From Pseudomonadota bacterium (GTDB lineage Bacteria; Pseudomonadota; Alphaproteobacteria; Azospirillales; Azospirillaceae), in contig JAEZHQ010000208.1 in the NCBI GenBank assembly GCA_023416455.1, positions 1 to 6,154 of the forward strand: a stretch of 6,154 bases of DNA, given 5' to 3'. Below, in pieces: positions 1 through 5,445 of the stretch. How positions within the stretch are numbered: the first letter of the stretch is position 1; every line of letters starts with the position of its first letter. The notes beneath the pieces were generated by a model. The model made no database searches. It had not been told where the DNA came from and saw only the letters and a program-made list of their open reading frames with translations. The translations under genes were made by a program, and so were the position numbers.

Positions 1-548
1 TCCACCTGATCATGGCCACCCAGCGCCCCTCGGTGGACGTCATCACCGGCACCATCAAGGCCAACTTCCCGACCCGCATCTCCTTCCAGGTCACCTCCAA
101 GATCGACAGCCGCACCATCCTGGGCGAACAGGGGGCCGAGCAGCTGCTCGGCCAGGGCGACATGCTCTACATGGCCGGCGGCGGCCGCATCACCCGCGTC
201 CACGGCCCCTTCGTCTCCGACGGCGAGGTCGAGCAGGTGGTGAAGTTCCTGAAGGCGCAGGGCGAGCCCAACTACGTCGACGCCATCATCGAGGAGGACG
301 AGGAGTCCGCGCCCGACGACGGCACGGCGGGCGGGGCCGGCGCCGGCTCGGGCGACGACCTCTACGACAAGGCGGTGGCGGTGGTCTGCCGCGAACGCAA
401 GGCCTCGACCAGCTTCATCCAGCGCCAGCTCCGCATCGGCTACAACTCCGCCGCCCGCCTGATCGAGCGCATGGAGGCCGAGGGCGTGGTCAGCAAGCCC
501 AACCACGCCGGCAAGCGCGAGGTGCTGGCGCGGAGCGGCGACGAATAG
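1..548 (+). CDS. ftsK: DNA translocase FtsK, C-terminal part (5' end outside window)
   Basis: FtsK is the septum-anchored, hexameric ATP-driven DNA pump that clears chromosome termini and activates XerCD at dif. The window opens in frame (from base 3) in the end of the RecA-like motor domain: HLIMATQRPSVDVITG, then TRISFQVTSKIDSRTILG and GAEQLLGQGDMLYM, all hallmark FtsK/SpoIIIE blocks. Counting from the Met at base 12, an acidic then Gly/Ala-rich linker (about residues 94-115) leads to the winged-helix gamma domain (about 116-174). That domain contains FIQRQLRIGYNSAARLIERME and KREVLA, very close to the part of the E. coli domain that reads KOPS sequences. The Met at base 12 is internal to the motor, not a start. 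The gene ends with TAG, is complete at its 3' end and shows no sign of damage. lolA follows after 108 bp on the same strand. Confidence 0.97.
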   Translation, partial: HLIMATQRPSVDVITGTIKANFPTRISFQVTSKIDSRTILGEQGAEQLLGQGDMLYMAGGGRITRVHGPFVSDGEVEQVVKFLKAQGEPNYVDAIIEEDEESAPDDGTAGGAGAGSGDDLYDKAVAVVCRERKASTSFIQRQLRIGYNSAARLIERMEAEGVVSKPNHAGKREVLARSGDE

Positions 549-656
549 GCCGCAGCCTTTCCCCGTTGGGAGGGGCGGCGCCGGTGTGCCCTTGGAACCC
601 GCCGCCGCCGGCCCCATTTCCGCCCCCACCGATCACCCGCACGCAAGGCAGGGGTC
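549..656 (+). other. ftsK-lolA intergenic spacer with weak hairpin
   Basis: This 108-bp GC-rich spacer holds no gene. GGCGGCG at 574-580 can pair with CGCCGCC at 600-606, with three further inner pairs (GGT 583-585 with ACC 597-599) beyond a two-base bulge. No T-run follows, so a terminator call would be weak. AAGG at 645-648, 8 nt before the lolA ATG, is the likely ribosome binding site. I could not pick out a convincing promoter. Confidence 0.35.
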
Positions 657-1319
657 ATGACCGCCGTGTTCCGCCGTATCATCGTTGCCGCCGCTGCCGC
701 CGCTGCCGTTGCCACCCTTGCCCTGGCCGGGCCGGCCCTGTCCGCTCCCCGGGCGGCCGCCCTGTCGGCCCAGGACCAGGCGGTGGTCGCGCGCGTCGAG
801 GCCTACCTCAACGAGATCCGCACGCTGCAATCCCGCTTCGTCCAGATCGCCCCGGACGGACGGCAGGCGTCGGGCACCTTCTACCTGTCGCGGCCGGGCC
901 GGATGCGGCTGGAGTACGACCCGCCGGTCAAGGACTTCGTGGTCGCCGACGGGGCCTTCCTGTTCTATTGGGACGGTGAGATGCGCCAGCAGTCGAGCGC
1001 GCCCATCGGGTCGACGCTCGCCGACTTCATCCTGCGCAAGGAAATCCGGCTGGCCGGCGACGTCACCGTGACCGGGGTCTTCCAGGCGCCCGGCGTGGTC
1101 GAGGTCAGCCTGGCCGAAACCAAGGACGCCGGCAAGGGCACGCTGACCCTCGTCTTCGAGGACCGCCCCTTCCGGCTGCGCAAGTGGCGCGTGCTGGACG
1201 CCCAGGGGCTGACGACCGAGGTGGCCCTGATCAACCCGCGGGACGGCGTCCAGCTCGACACCAACCTGTTCTACTTCAAGGAACCGAGGAGCGGCCCCGA
1301 TTACGGGCGCGGGAACTGA
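657..1319 (+). CDS. lolA: Outer-membrane lipoprotein carrier protein LolA
   Basis: LolA is the periplasmic chaperone that takes mature lipoproteins from the inner-membrane LolCDE (or LolDF) exporter and delivers them to the outer membrane. The product is 220 aa, usual for the family. The N-terminus is a classic Sec signal peptide: two Arg at residues 6-7, a hydrophobic Ala/Val/Leu core at about 8-28, and a small-residue cleavage zone at about 27-38. The exact site is uncertain because Pro31 follows the most obvious Ala-X-Ala. The mature part has the LolA block order: a helix with IRTLQSRFVQIAPDG, then SGTFYLSRPGRMRLEYDPP, then VADGAFLFYWDGE, and a C-terminal strand region LINPRDGVQLDTNLFYF. 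The ATG at 657 is supported by AAGG 8 nt upstream. Position next to ftsK agrees with the ftsK-lolA order I recall from other alphaproteobacteria. Confidence 0.94.
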   Translation: MTAVFRRIIVAAAAAAAVATLALAGPALSAPRAAALSAQDQAVVARVEAYLNEIRTLQSRFVQIAPDGRQASGTFYLSRPGRMRLEYDPPVKDFVVADGAFLFYWDGEMRQQSSAPIGSTLADFILRKEIRLAGDVTVTGVFQAPGVVEVSLAETKDAGKGTLTLVFEDRPFRLRKWRVLDAQGLTTEVALINPRDGVQLDTNLFYFKEPRSGPDYGRGN

Positions 1320-1325
1320 TCCCGC
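1309..1325 (+). terminator. Small hairpin spanning the lolA stop codon
   Basis: GCGGGA (1309-1314) and TCCCGC (1320-1325) form a perfect 6-bp stem around a 5-nt loop that contains part of the lolA stop codon. A run of CCGG units follows rather than T residues, so intrinsic termination is doubtful. The rest of the spacer up to base 1406 shows only the ribosome binding site of the next gene. Confidence 0.25.
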
Positions 1326-1394
1326 CGGCCGGCCGCAACCAAATCCCCGCCCCTCCTGTTGCCCTCATGCGTGTGCAAGCGCGCGTCACGGAAC

Positions 1395-1400
1395 GGGAGA
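1395..1400 (+). promoter_or_regulatory. Ribosome binding site fixing the HdeD-family start
   Basis: GGGAGA lies 6 nt before the ATG at 1407. It favours that start over the in-frame ATG at 1359, which would add a 16-residue Cys/Arg-rich, non-membrane-like extension, and over the in-frame ATG at 1449. Confidence 0.6.
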
Positions 1401-1406
1401 CGATCC

Positions 1407-2027
1407 ATGGACGGAGTCCGTGTTTACGACGCCGAGCGCGTCCGCGGCATGAACGGCCTGCTGGCGCGCAACTGGTGGGCCATGGCGCTGCGCGGGGTGG
1501 CCGCCGTCCTTCTCGGCATACTCGCCTTCCTCCTCCCGGCGGCGACGGTCGCGACGCTGGCGGTCCTGTTCGCCGTCTATCTTCTGCTGGACGGCGCCTT
1601 CGCCATCGTCGCCGGCTTCCGCGCCGCCCGCGCGCAGGAGCGTTGGCTTCCCTTCATCCTGGAAGGGATCGCCGGCCTGGTCGCCGGCGCGATCGCCCTT
1701 GCCTGGCCGGGCGTGAGCCTGTTCGCGCTGGTCTGGCTTCTCGCCGCCTGGTCGGTGATCACCGGCTTTGCCGAGATCATGAGCGCCTGGCGGATGCAGC
1801 GCAGCCACGGCAAATGGGCCTGGGGGGCGGCCGGCGCCCTGTCGGTCCTGTTCGGCATGGGCATGTGGGTGTTGCCGGCGCTGGGGCTGCTGGCGCTCGC
1901 CTGGGGGGTCGCCGCCTATCTCGTCGCCTTCGGTGTGCTGGCCCTGGTCACCGCCGCCCGGCTGCGCCGCTGCCACCGGGATCACGCCGGCCGCCACGGG
2001 ACCGGGACGGCCGTACCGGCGGAGTGA
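1407..2027 (+). CDS. HdeD/DUF308-family six-helix membrane protein
   Basis: The predicted product is 206 aa. After a short polar N-terminus comes LLARNWWAMALRGVAAVLLGILAF, the signature opening of HdeD-like proteins. Hydrophobic segments at about residues 25-43, 48-70, 83-100, 103-126, 138-156 and 159-183 give six inner-membrane helices. They fall in three two-helix units, matching the internal repeat of DUF308; features such as LAFLLPAAT, ALAWPGVS and WVLPALG recur at equivalent turns. E. coli HdeD contributes to acid resistance at high cell density, but the biochemical role of the family is unsettled and acid resistance should not be assumed here. The C-terminal tail (from about 185) is basic and His/Arg-rich, probably cytoplasmic. 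The gene stands alone: 87 bp follows lolA, and a strong hairpin sits 3 nt after the stop. Confidence 0.85.
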   Translation: MDGVRVYDAERVRGMNGLLARNWWAMALRGVAAVLLGILAFLLPAATVATLAVLFAVYLLLDGAFAIVAGFRAARAQERWLPFILEGIAGLVAGAIALAWPGVSLFALVWLLAAWSVITGFAEIMSAWRMQRSHGKWAWGAAGALSVLFGMGMWVLPALGLLALAWGVAAYLVAFGVLALVTAARLRRCHRDHAGRHGTGTAVPAE

Positions 2028-2030
2028 TGC

Positions 2031-2061
2031 CAGGGCCGGGATGTCCTGACGTCCGGCCCTG
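2031..2061 (+). terminator. Strong hairpin immediately after the HdeD-family gene
   Basis: CAGGGCCGG (2031-2039) pairs perfectly with CCGGCCCTG (2053-2061). After a bulged G at 2040 the stem continues with A2041-T2052, a T-G wobble, G-C and T-A, closing on a CCTG tetraloop (2045-2048). It begins 3 nt after the stop codon, where a transcript end is expected, but no T-tract follows (the next bases are ATATCC). I infer a transcript-end or mRNA-stabilising hairpin; a canonical intrinsic terminator is less certain. Confidence 0.55.
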
Positions 2062-2158
2062 ATATCCGGCCGTAGCCGCTGCCGCGCGGCCGCGCGGGCT
2101 TCCCGTCGGCGGCCGCACCCGGCATAGTGGGCGCGATCGGCAATCCGGAATCGCCTCC

Positions 2159-2920
2159 ATGACCGCCAAGCCCCTGATCGGCATTCCCGCCTGCGCCCGC
2201 ATGATGGGCGAGCACCCCTTCCATGTGGCCGGCGACAAGTATGTGCGCGCGGTGTCGGAAGGGGCGGGCGGGCTGCCCCTGGTCATCCCGGCGCTGGGAA
2301 GCGCGCTCGACATCGGGGATCTGGTCGGCCGGCTCGACGGCCTGCTGGTCACCGGAAGCCCGTCCAACCTGGAGCCGCGGCACTACGGCGGGGGCGCCAG
2401 CGGCCCCGGCACGCTGGAGGATCCGGCGCGCGACGCCACCACCCTGCCCCTCATCCGCGCCGCACTGGACGCCGGCGTGCCGCTGCTCGGCATCTGCCGG
2501 GGCTTGCAGGAGCTGAACGTGGCGCTGGGCGGCACGCTGCACCAGCGCGTCCACGCGGTTCCCGGCCTGTCCGACCACCGCGAGGACAAGACGGCGCCCC
2601 TGGCCGTCCAGTACGGGCCGGCCCATGGCCTGCGGCTGGCGGCGGGCGGCCTGCTGGCGCGGCTGGCCGGCGACGCCGCCGGGCTGCGGGTCAACTCCCT
2701 GCACGGGCAGGGAATCGACCGGCTGGCCGAAGGGCTGGCCGTCGAGGCGACCGCGCCGGACGGGCTGGTCGAGGCGGTGCGGGTGGCCGCTGCCCCCGCC
2801 TTCGCGCTGGCGGTGCAGTGGCACCCCGAATGGCGCTTCTGGGAGGATCCGCTGTCCACCGCCCTGCTGCGGGCCTTCGGCGCCGCCGCCGCCGAGCGGG
2901 CACGACGACGGGGGGCCTGA
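2159..2920 (+). CDS. Class I glutamine amidotransferase-like hydrolase (peptidase C26, PuuD type)
   Basis: The 253-aa product matches gamma-glutamyl-gamma-aminobutyrate hydrolases in length and layout. These cytoplasmic enzymes cleave a gamma-glutamyl amide, as in E. coli putrescine catabolism. Visible features: IGIPACAR at the start; DGLLVTGSPSNLEP (about 60-73) with the usual strand and glycine turn; the nucleophile elbow GICRGLQELN with Cys113; VNSLHGQGID (about 178-187); and QWHPEW with His222 and Glu224 completing the triad. These positions agree with those I recall for E. coli PuuD. No other putrescine-pathway genes (puuA, puuB, puuC) are nearby, so the true substrate is open; related enzymes act on other gamma-glutamyl compounds or folyl-polyglutamate. 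The start has only a weak upstream GGA (2147-2149). A -10-like CATAGT lies at 2123-2128 without a clear -35. Confidence 0.88.
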   Translation: MTAKPLIGIPACARMMGEHPFHVAGDKYVRAVSEGAGGLPLVIPALGSALDIGDLVGRLDGLLVTGSPSNLEPRHYGGGASGPGTLEDPARDATTLPLIRAALDAGVPLLGICRGLQELNVALGGTLHQRVHAVPGLSDHREDKTAPLAVQYGPAHGLRLAAGGLLARLAGDAAGLRVNSLHGQGIDRLAEGLAVEATAPDGLVEAVRVAAAPAFALAVQWHPEWRFWEDPLSTALLRAFGAAAAERARRRGA

Positions 2921-2933
2921 CGGCTGGTCCGTC

Positions 2934-2970
2934 GGCCCACCCCTGCCGGCCCACCCCTGTTGGCCCGCCC
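2934..2970. repeat. 14-bp tandem repeat, about 2.6 copies, between convergent genes
   Basis: GGCCCACCCCTGCC (2934-2947) is followed at once by GGCCCACCCCTGTT (2948-2961) and a partial third copy GGCCCGCCC (2962-2970). It occupies most of the 52-bp gap between the tail ends of the PuuD-type gene and the MarR gene. No good terminator hairpin is visible in this gap. Confidence 0.7.
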
Positions 2971-2972
2971 GT

Positions 2973-3473
2973 TCAGCTCGCCTTGGAGATGCGGCGCAGG
3001 AAGTCGATGAGCTGGGCCTGCTCCTGCGGCGAGAGATCCTTCACCATCGCCCGGTCGTGGGTCTCGATGCGCGGGATCAGCTCGCCCAGCAGCGCCTCGC
3101 CCTCCGGCGAGAGGCGCAGAGCGTAGGAACGGCGGTCGTTCGGCGAGGGGGCGCGGATCACCAGCCCCCGCGACTCCAGACGGTCGATCACGGCGACCAT
3201 GGTGGAGCGGTCGATGCCCACCGCCGCGCCCAGATCGGACTGCGACAGGCCCTCGTTCTCCCTGATCATGATCAGCACGCCGAACTGGCCCGGCGTGATG
3301 TCGTGCGGCGACACCGCGTTCTGGAAACTCTGGAAGACGGCCACCTGCGCCTTGCGCAGATTGTAGCCGACCAACTCGGGCAGCGGGCCGAGGGCCATCT
3401 TGCCGGTCTTGCGCTGGCGGGTCCGCCGGTCGGCGGACGGGGTACGCTCGGTATCGGTCAACGGAAGAGCCAT
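2973..3473 (-). CDS. MarR-family transcriptional regulator
   Basis: The 166-aa product is a winged-helix dimeric repressor or activator of the MarR type, a family that often responds to phenolic or other small ligands. Residues about 1-27 are a polar, basic tail without family counterpart. The dimerisation helix begins near LPELVGYNLRKAQ (31-43). The DNA-binding domain runs from ITPGQFGVLIMI (59-70) through LSQSDLGAAVGIDRSTMVAVIDRLESRGLV (76-105), holding helix-turn-helix and recognition helix, to the wing with the family's Asp-Arg-Arg at 113-115 and LRLSPEG. A C-terminal helix (about 145-162) completes the dimer interface. The ATG at 3473 lacks a clear ribosome binding site; Met26 (base 3398) is an alternative start that would remove most of the basic tail. 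The gene is convergent with the PuuD-type gene and divergent from the FAH-family gene, so that gene or marR itself is the obvious candidate target. The effector cannot be read from sequence. Confidence 0.92.
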   Translation of the reverse strand: MALPLTDTERTPSADRRTRQRKTGKMALGPLPELVGYNLRKAQVAVFQSFQNAVSPHDITPGQFGVLIMIRENEGLSQSDLGAAVGIDRSTMVAVIDRLESRGLVIRAPSPNDRRSYALRLSPEGEALLGELIPRIETHDRAMVKDLSPQEQAQLIDFLRRISKAS

Positions 3474-3479
3474 GGTTTA

Positions 3480-3506
3480 TTGACTTGTCAGCTGGGCGGA
3501 TAAAAT
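3480..3506 (+). promoter_or_regulatory. Candidate sigma-70-like promoter pointing toward the FAH-family gene
   Basis: TTGACT (3480-3485) and TAAAAT (3501-3506) each match 5 of 6 consensus bases of the -35 and -10 boxes. The spacer is only 15 bp, shorter than the usual 16-18, which lowers confidence. It overlaps the TGAC-TT-GTCA inverted repeat. On the other strand, a possible marR promoter is weaker: CTGACA at 3530-3525 with CATTTT 17 bp downstream. Confidence 0.3.
3481..3490. promoter_or_regulatory. Candidate MarR operator, TGAC-TT-GTCA
   Basis: Arms TGAC (3481-3484) and GTCA (3487-3490) form an inverted repeat with a 2-bp centre, 7 bp before the marR start codon. The half-site string TTGTCAGC (3485-3492) recurs at 3524-3531, 39 bp away. 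MarR proteins commonly autoregulate through short palindromes close to their own start. Arms this short can arise by chance, so this rests mainly on position and the repeated half-site. Confidence 0.35.
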
Positions 3507-3546
3507 GAAGGCACCTGCTATTTTTGTCAGCAAGAACCGCACAATC

Positions 3547-3586
3547 CGCATGATTTGCATAGCACCCATGCGTTTTGCGCATTGGT
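3547..3586. promoter_or_regulatory. Cluster of CGCAT/ATGCG inverted repeats
   Basis: ATGCG (3568-3572) and CGCAT (3578-3582) are perfect inverted arms around TTTTG. Allowing one mismatch the arms extend to nine bases each, ACCCATGCG (3564-3572) and CGCATTGGT (3578-3586). A further CGCAT sits at 3547-3551, itself inverted relative to the 3568 copy. The cluster lies in the AT-richer divergent promoter zone and looks like a binding site for a dimeric regulator; which one is unknown. Confidence 0.4.
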
Positions 3587-3700
3587 TGGGTTCCGTCACA
3601 GCGCCAACTCAAGACTCAAGAAGTGATCGCGCCCACGCGGAGAGCGGTCGTCCGTGCCGCGGTTTCCCCTACCGCCCGCGGGTTCCCGAGCGGAGCTTCC

Positions 3701-3729
3701 GACGCCCGGTCCCCCCCAGACCGGGCGTC
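3701..3729 (+). terminator. Terminator-like hairpin in the marR/FAH intergenic region
   Basis: GACGCCCGGTC (3701-3711) pairs perfectly with GACCGGGCGTC (3719-3729): an 11-bp stem with a 7-nt C-rich loop. TTCGCG follows, so the T-tract is minimal. It is odd in that no + strand gene precedes it; it could end a small RNA or act within the leader of the downstream gene. Confidence 0.5.
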
Positions 3730-3764
3730 TTCGCGTCCGGATGGTCCCTTGGTGCCGGGCTGCG

Positions 3765-3793
3765 GCGGCCCCGCCCCCGCGGGGCGGGGCCGC
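3765..3793. repeat. 13-bp all-GC inverted repeat with 3-nt loop
   Basis: GCGGCCCCGCCCC (3765-3777) and GGGGCGGGGCCGC (3781-3793) are perfect inverted arms around CGC. This is a very stable potential RNA hairpin. A weaker 6-bp hairpin follows (CGGGGC 3800-3805 with GCCCCG 3814-3819, 8-nt loop), ahead of the ribosome binding site of the FAH-family gene. Confidence 0.6.
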
Positions 3794-3870
3794 GGACAAC
3801 GGGGCTTGGTGACGCCCCGCCTTTCGGCTAGGTGTTGAGGCCACACGCCTTCGGAGGAGAGTGCCGCGCC

Positions 3871-4554
3871 ATGGCCTACGCCGTTCCCCTGTGGTCCCCG
3901 CCCACCGTTGCCGTCGCCGGTGGCGATCCGTTCCCGGTCCGCCGCATCTACTGCGTCGGCCGCAACTACGCCGCCCACGCCCGCGAGATGGGCGCCGACC
4001 CGGACCGCGAGCCGCCCTTCTTCTTCGCCAAGCCGGCCGACGCCGTGGTCCCCGACGGCGCCACCGTGCCCTATCCGCCGGCCACCACCAACCTGCACCA
4101 CGAGGTCGAACTGGTCGTCGCCATCGGCCGCGGCGGCCGCGACATCCCGGTGGAAGGCGCGCTGGACCATGTCTTCGGCTACGCGGTCGGGCTCGACATG
4201 ACGCGCCGCGACCTCCAGAACGCCGCCAAGAAGGAAGGCAAGCCCTGGGACATGGGCAAGGGTTTCGACCGCTCCGCGCCCTGCGGCGCCATCCGCCGCG
4301 CGGCCGAGATCGGGCACCCGTCGCGAGGAGCGGTGACCCTGACCGTCAACGGGGCCTTGCGTCAGCAGGGCGATCTTGCCGACCTGATCTGGTCCGTTTC
4401 CGAAACGATCTCCTACCTGTCCGGCCTGGTCGAGCTTCAGCCGGGCGACCTCATCTACACCGGCACGCCGGAGGGCGTCGGTCCCGTGGTGAGCGGCGAC
4501 CGGCTGGAGGGCGCCGTCGAGGGTGTCGGCACCCTTTCCGTCACCATCGGCTGA
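3871..4554 (+). CDS. Fumarylacetoacetate hydrolase-family protein (FAHD1/acylpyruvase-like)
   Basis: The 227-aa product is a single-domain FAH-fold enzyme, expected to be cytoplasmic and Mg/Mn-dependent, cleaving a C-C bond in an acylpyruvate-type substrate or decarboxylating oxaloacetate. Visible features: IYCVGRNYAAHAREMG (26-41) with the His36/Glu39 pair, equivalent to the catalytic His-Glu dyad of human FAHD1; PFFFAKP (49-55); metal ligands Glu78 and Glu80 in HHEVELVVAIG with Asp109 in GLDMTRRD; then Gln116 and Lys130, at the same spacing from the Asp as in FAHD1; and QPGDLIYTGTPEGVGPV near the C-terminus. Fumarylpyruvate hydrolases (NagK type) share this pattern, so the substrate is unresolved. 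The ATG at 3871 is chosen for GGAGGAG at 3853-3859; an in-frame GTG at 3832 has no such support. xth starts 9 nt after its stop, suggesting one transcript. Confidence 0.9.
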   Translation: MAYAVPLWSPPTVAVAGGDPFPVRRIYCVGRNYAAHAREMGADPDREPPFFFAKPADAVVPDGATVPYPPATTNLHHEVELVVAIGRGGRDIPVEGALDHVFGYAVGLDMTRRDLQNAAKKEGKPWDMGKGFDRSAPCGAIRRAAEIGHPSRGAVTLTVNGALRQQGDLADLIWSVSETISYLSGLVELQPGDLIYTGTPEGVGPVVSGDRLEGAVEGVGTLSVTIG

Positions 4555-4563
4555 GCCGGCAGC

Positions 4564-5358
4564 ATGCGCATCGCCACCTGGAACATCAACTCCATCCGCA
4601 TGCGGATGGAGTTGCTGCTGCGCCTCATCGACGAGGCCCAGCCCGACGTCATCTGCCTGCAAGAGACCAAGGTGGTGGACGCGGACTTCCCGTTCGCCCC
4701 CCTGGCCGACAAGGGCTACATCCACGCCCACGTGCACGGGATGAAGAGCTACAACGGGGTGGCCATCCTCTCCCGGCAGCCCTTCGCCTCGCGCGACGTG
4801 CGCCACTGGTGCGACCGGCAGGACTGCCGGCACGCCCTGGCCGAGCTGGCGGGCGGCGTCGAGCTGCACTGCGTCTACATCCCCGCCGGCGGAGACATTC
4901 CGGACCCGGAACAAAATGACAAGTTCGCCCACAAATTACGTTTCGTGGACGAAATGACTGAATGGTGGACGACCCACCGGGGACCTGACCGGCGGATGGT
5001 CCTGGTCGGCGACCTGAACATCGCCCCGCTTGAGAACGATGTGTGGAATCACAAGGATTTGCTGAAGATCGTCTCGCACACGCCGGTGGAGGTGGAGAAG
5101 CTGACGGCGATGCGGGAATCGATCGGCTGGATCGATGCGATCCGTCATTTCGTTCCCGAAACGGAAAAGCTCTACACGTGGTGGAGCTACCGGGCCAAGG
5201 ACTGGGCGGCCTCCGACCGTGGCCGGCGCCTCGACCATATGTGGGTCACCCCGCCGCTGGCCGGCGCGCTTCAGGGCCACCGCATCCTCCGCGAGGCCCG
5301 CGGCTGGGAGCCCAAGCCGTCGGACCACGTCCCTGTCATCCTCGACCTGGCTCTCTGA
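4564..5358 (+). CDS. xth: Exodeoxyribonuclease III (AP endonuclease, ExoIII family)
   Basis: The 264-aa product is an Mg-dependent exonuclease/phosphatase-fold repair enzyme that cuts at abasic sites and degrades 3' ends of duplex DNA. All the usual active-site residues are present: Asn7 (TWNINSIR), Glu34 (CLQETK), Tyr105 (CVYIPAGG), Asp150 and Asn152 (VGDLNIAP), Asp224 (RRLDHMW), and Asp254/His255 (PSDHVPVI). The YTWWSYR element (204-210) and the length also match E. coli ExoIII. The start lies 9 nt after the FAH-family stop and has no clear ribosome binding site of its own, so translation may be coupled to the upstream gene. Codons 9-17 carry a perfect 28-bp palindrome described separately. 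In several alphaproteobacteria, from memory, xth follows lolA closely; here four genes lie between. Confidence 0.95.
   Translation: MRIATWNINSIRMRMELLLRLIDEAQPDVICLQETKVVDADFPFAPLADKGYIHAHVHGMKSYNGVAILSRQPFASRDVRHWCDRQDCRHALAELAGGVELHCVYIPAGGDIPDPEQNDKFAHKLRFVDEMTEWWTTHRGPDRRMVLVGDLNIAPLENDVWNHKDLLKIVSHTPVEVEKLTAMRESIGWIDAIRHFVPETEKLYTWWSYRAKDWAASDRGRRLDHMWVTPPLAGALQGHRILREARGWEPKPSDHVPVILDLAL
4587..4614. repeat. Perfect 28-bp palindrome inside the start of xth
   Basis: The left arm CAACTCCATCCGCA (4587-4600) is followed with no spacer by its exact reverse complement TGCGGATGGAGTTG (4601-4614). It encodes the stretch after WNI: NSIRMRMEL. In RNA it could fold as a 12-bp stem with a CATG loop, starting 23 nt after the start codon. 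Confidence 0.85.
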
Positions 5359-5359
5359 T

Positions 5360-5376
5360 GCCGTTCTGAAAACGGC
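5360..5376 (+). terminator. Short hairpin just after xth
   Basis: GCCGTT (5360-5365) pairs with AACGGC (5371-5376) around CTGAA, beginning 1 nt after the xth stop. On the - strand the same element reads with a TTTT inside it. It sits just before a larger stem and may be part of one transcript-end region. Confidence 0.4.
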
Positions 5377-5385
5377 GTGCCACGG

Positions 5386-5415
5386 CCGGCTCTCCCACAG
5401 CCCTGGGAGAGCCGG
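5386..5415. terminator. 12-bp hairpin between convergent genes (bidirectional terminator candidate)
   Basis: CCGGCTCTCCCA (5386-5397) and TGGGAGAGCCGG (5404-5415) pair perfectly around a 6-nt loop. It sits between the tail ends of xth and the phosphatase gene, where a shared terminator is expected. No T-run follows directly on either strand, so intrinsic activity is an inference from position and stem strength. Confidence 0.6.
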
Positions 5416-5445
5416 GGCGGAGACGTGAATCGCTATCCGTAATAA

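Larger units (their letters stand above)
3474..3870. other. Long intergenic region between marR and the FAH-family gene
   Basis: These 397 bp hold no convincing protein gene; open frames here read as Arg/Pro/Gly-rich shadows with no ribosome binding site. The half nearest marR (about 3474-3600) is clearly less GC-rich than everything around it and carries short inverted and direct repeats, as expected for promoters and operators. The other half (about 3640-3820) is very GC-rich and contains three stem-loops. A strong ribosome binding site (GGAGGAG, 3853-3859) closes the region. A small RNA or a structured 5' leader is possible but not shown. Confidence 0.6.

Noticed and set aside
1386..1997. 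Long - strand open frame opposite the HdeD-family gene
   Set aside because: Its translation is Gly/Gln/Arg/His-rich and low in hydrophobic structure, as expected for the antisense of a GC-rich membrane-protein gene, and it matches no family.
1982..2824. 280-codon - strand open frame opposite the PuuD-type gene
   Set aside because: Antisense shadow rich in Gln/Gly/Arg; the + strand frame has a full catalytic triad.
3640..3700. tRNA-like or T-loop-like text GGGTTCCCGAGCGG
   Set aside because: No GGTTCRA T-loop, no acceptor stem pairing and no anticodon arm at the right spacing.
3505..3831. Possible 108-aa + strand gene in the marR/FAH intergenic region
   Set aside because: No ribosome binding site, the latter part is Arg/Pro/Gly shadow sequence, and it would run through all the hairpins. 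No recognisable domain.
3832..3870. GTG start at 3832 extending the FAH-family protein by 13 residues
   Set aside because: The strong ribosome binding site lies inside this extension and serves the ATG at 3871; the added residues have no family counterpart.
3616..4932. 438-codon - strand open frame opposite the FAH-family and xth genes
   Set aside because: Long antisense frames are common in DNA this GC-rich. It overlaps two genes with intact catalytic motifs and shows no domain of its own.
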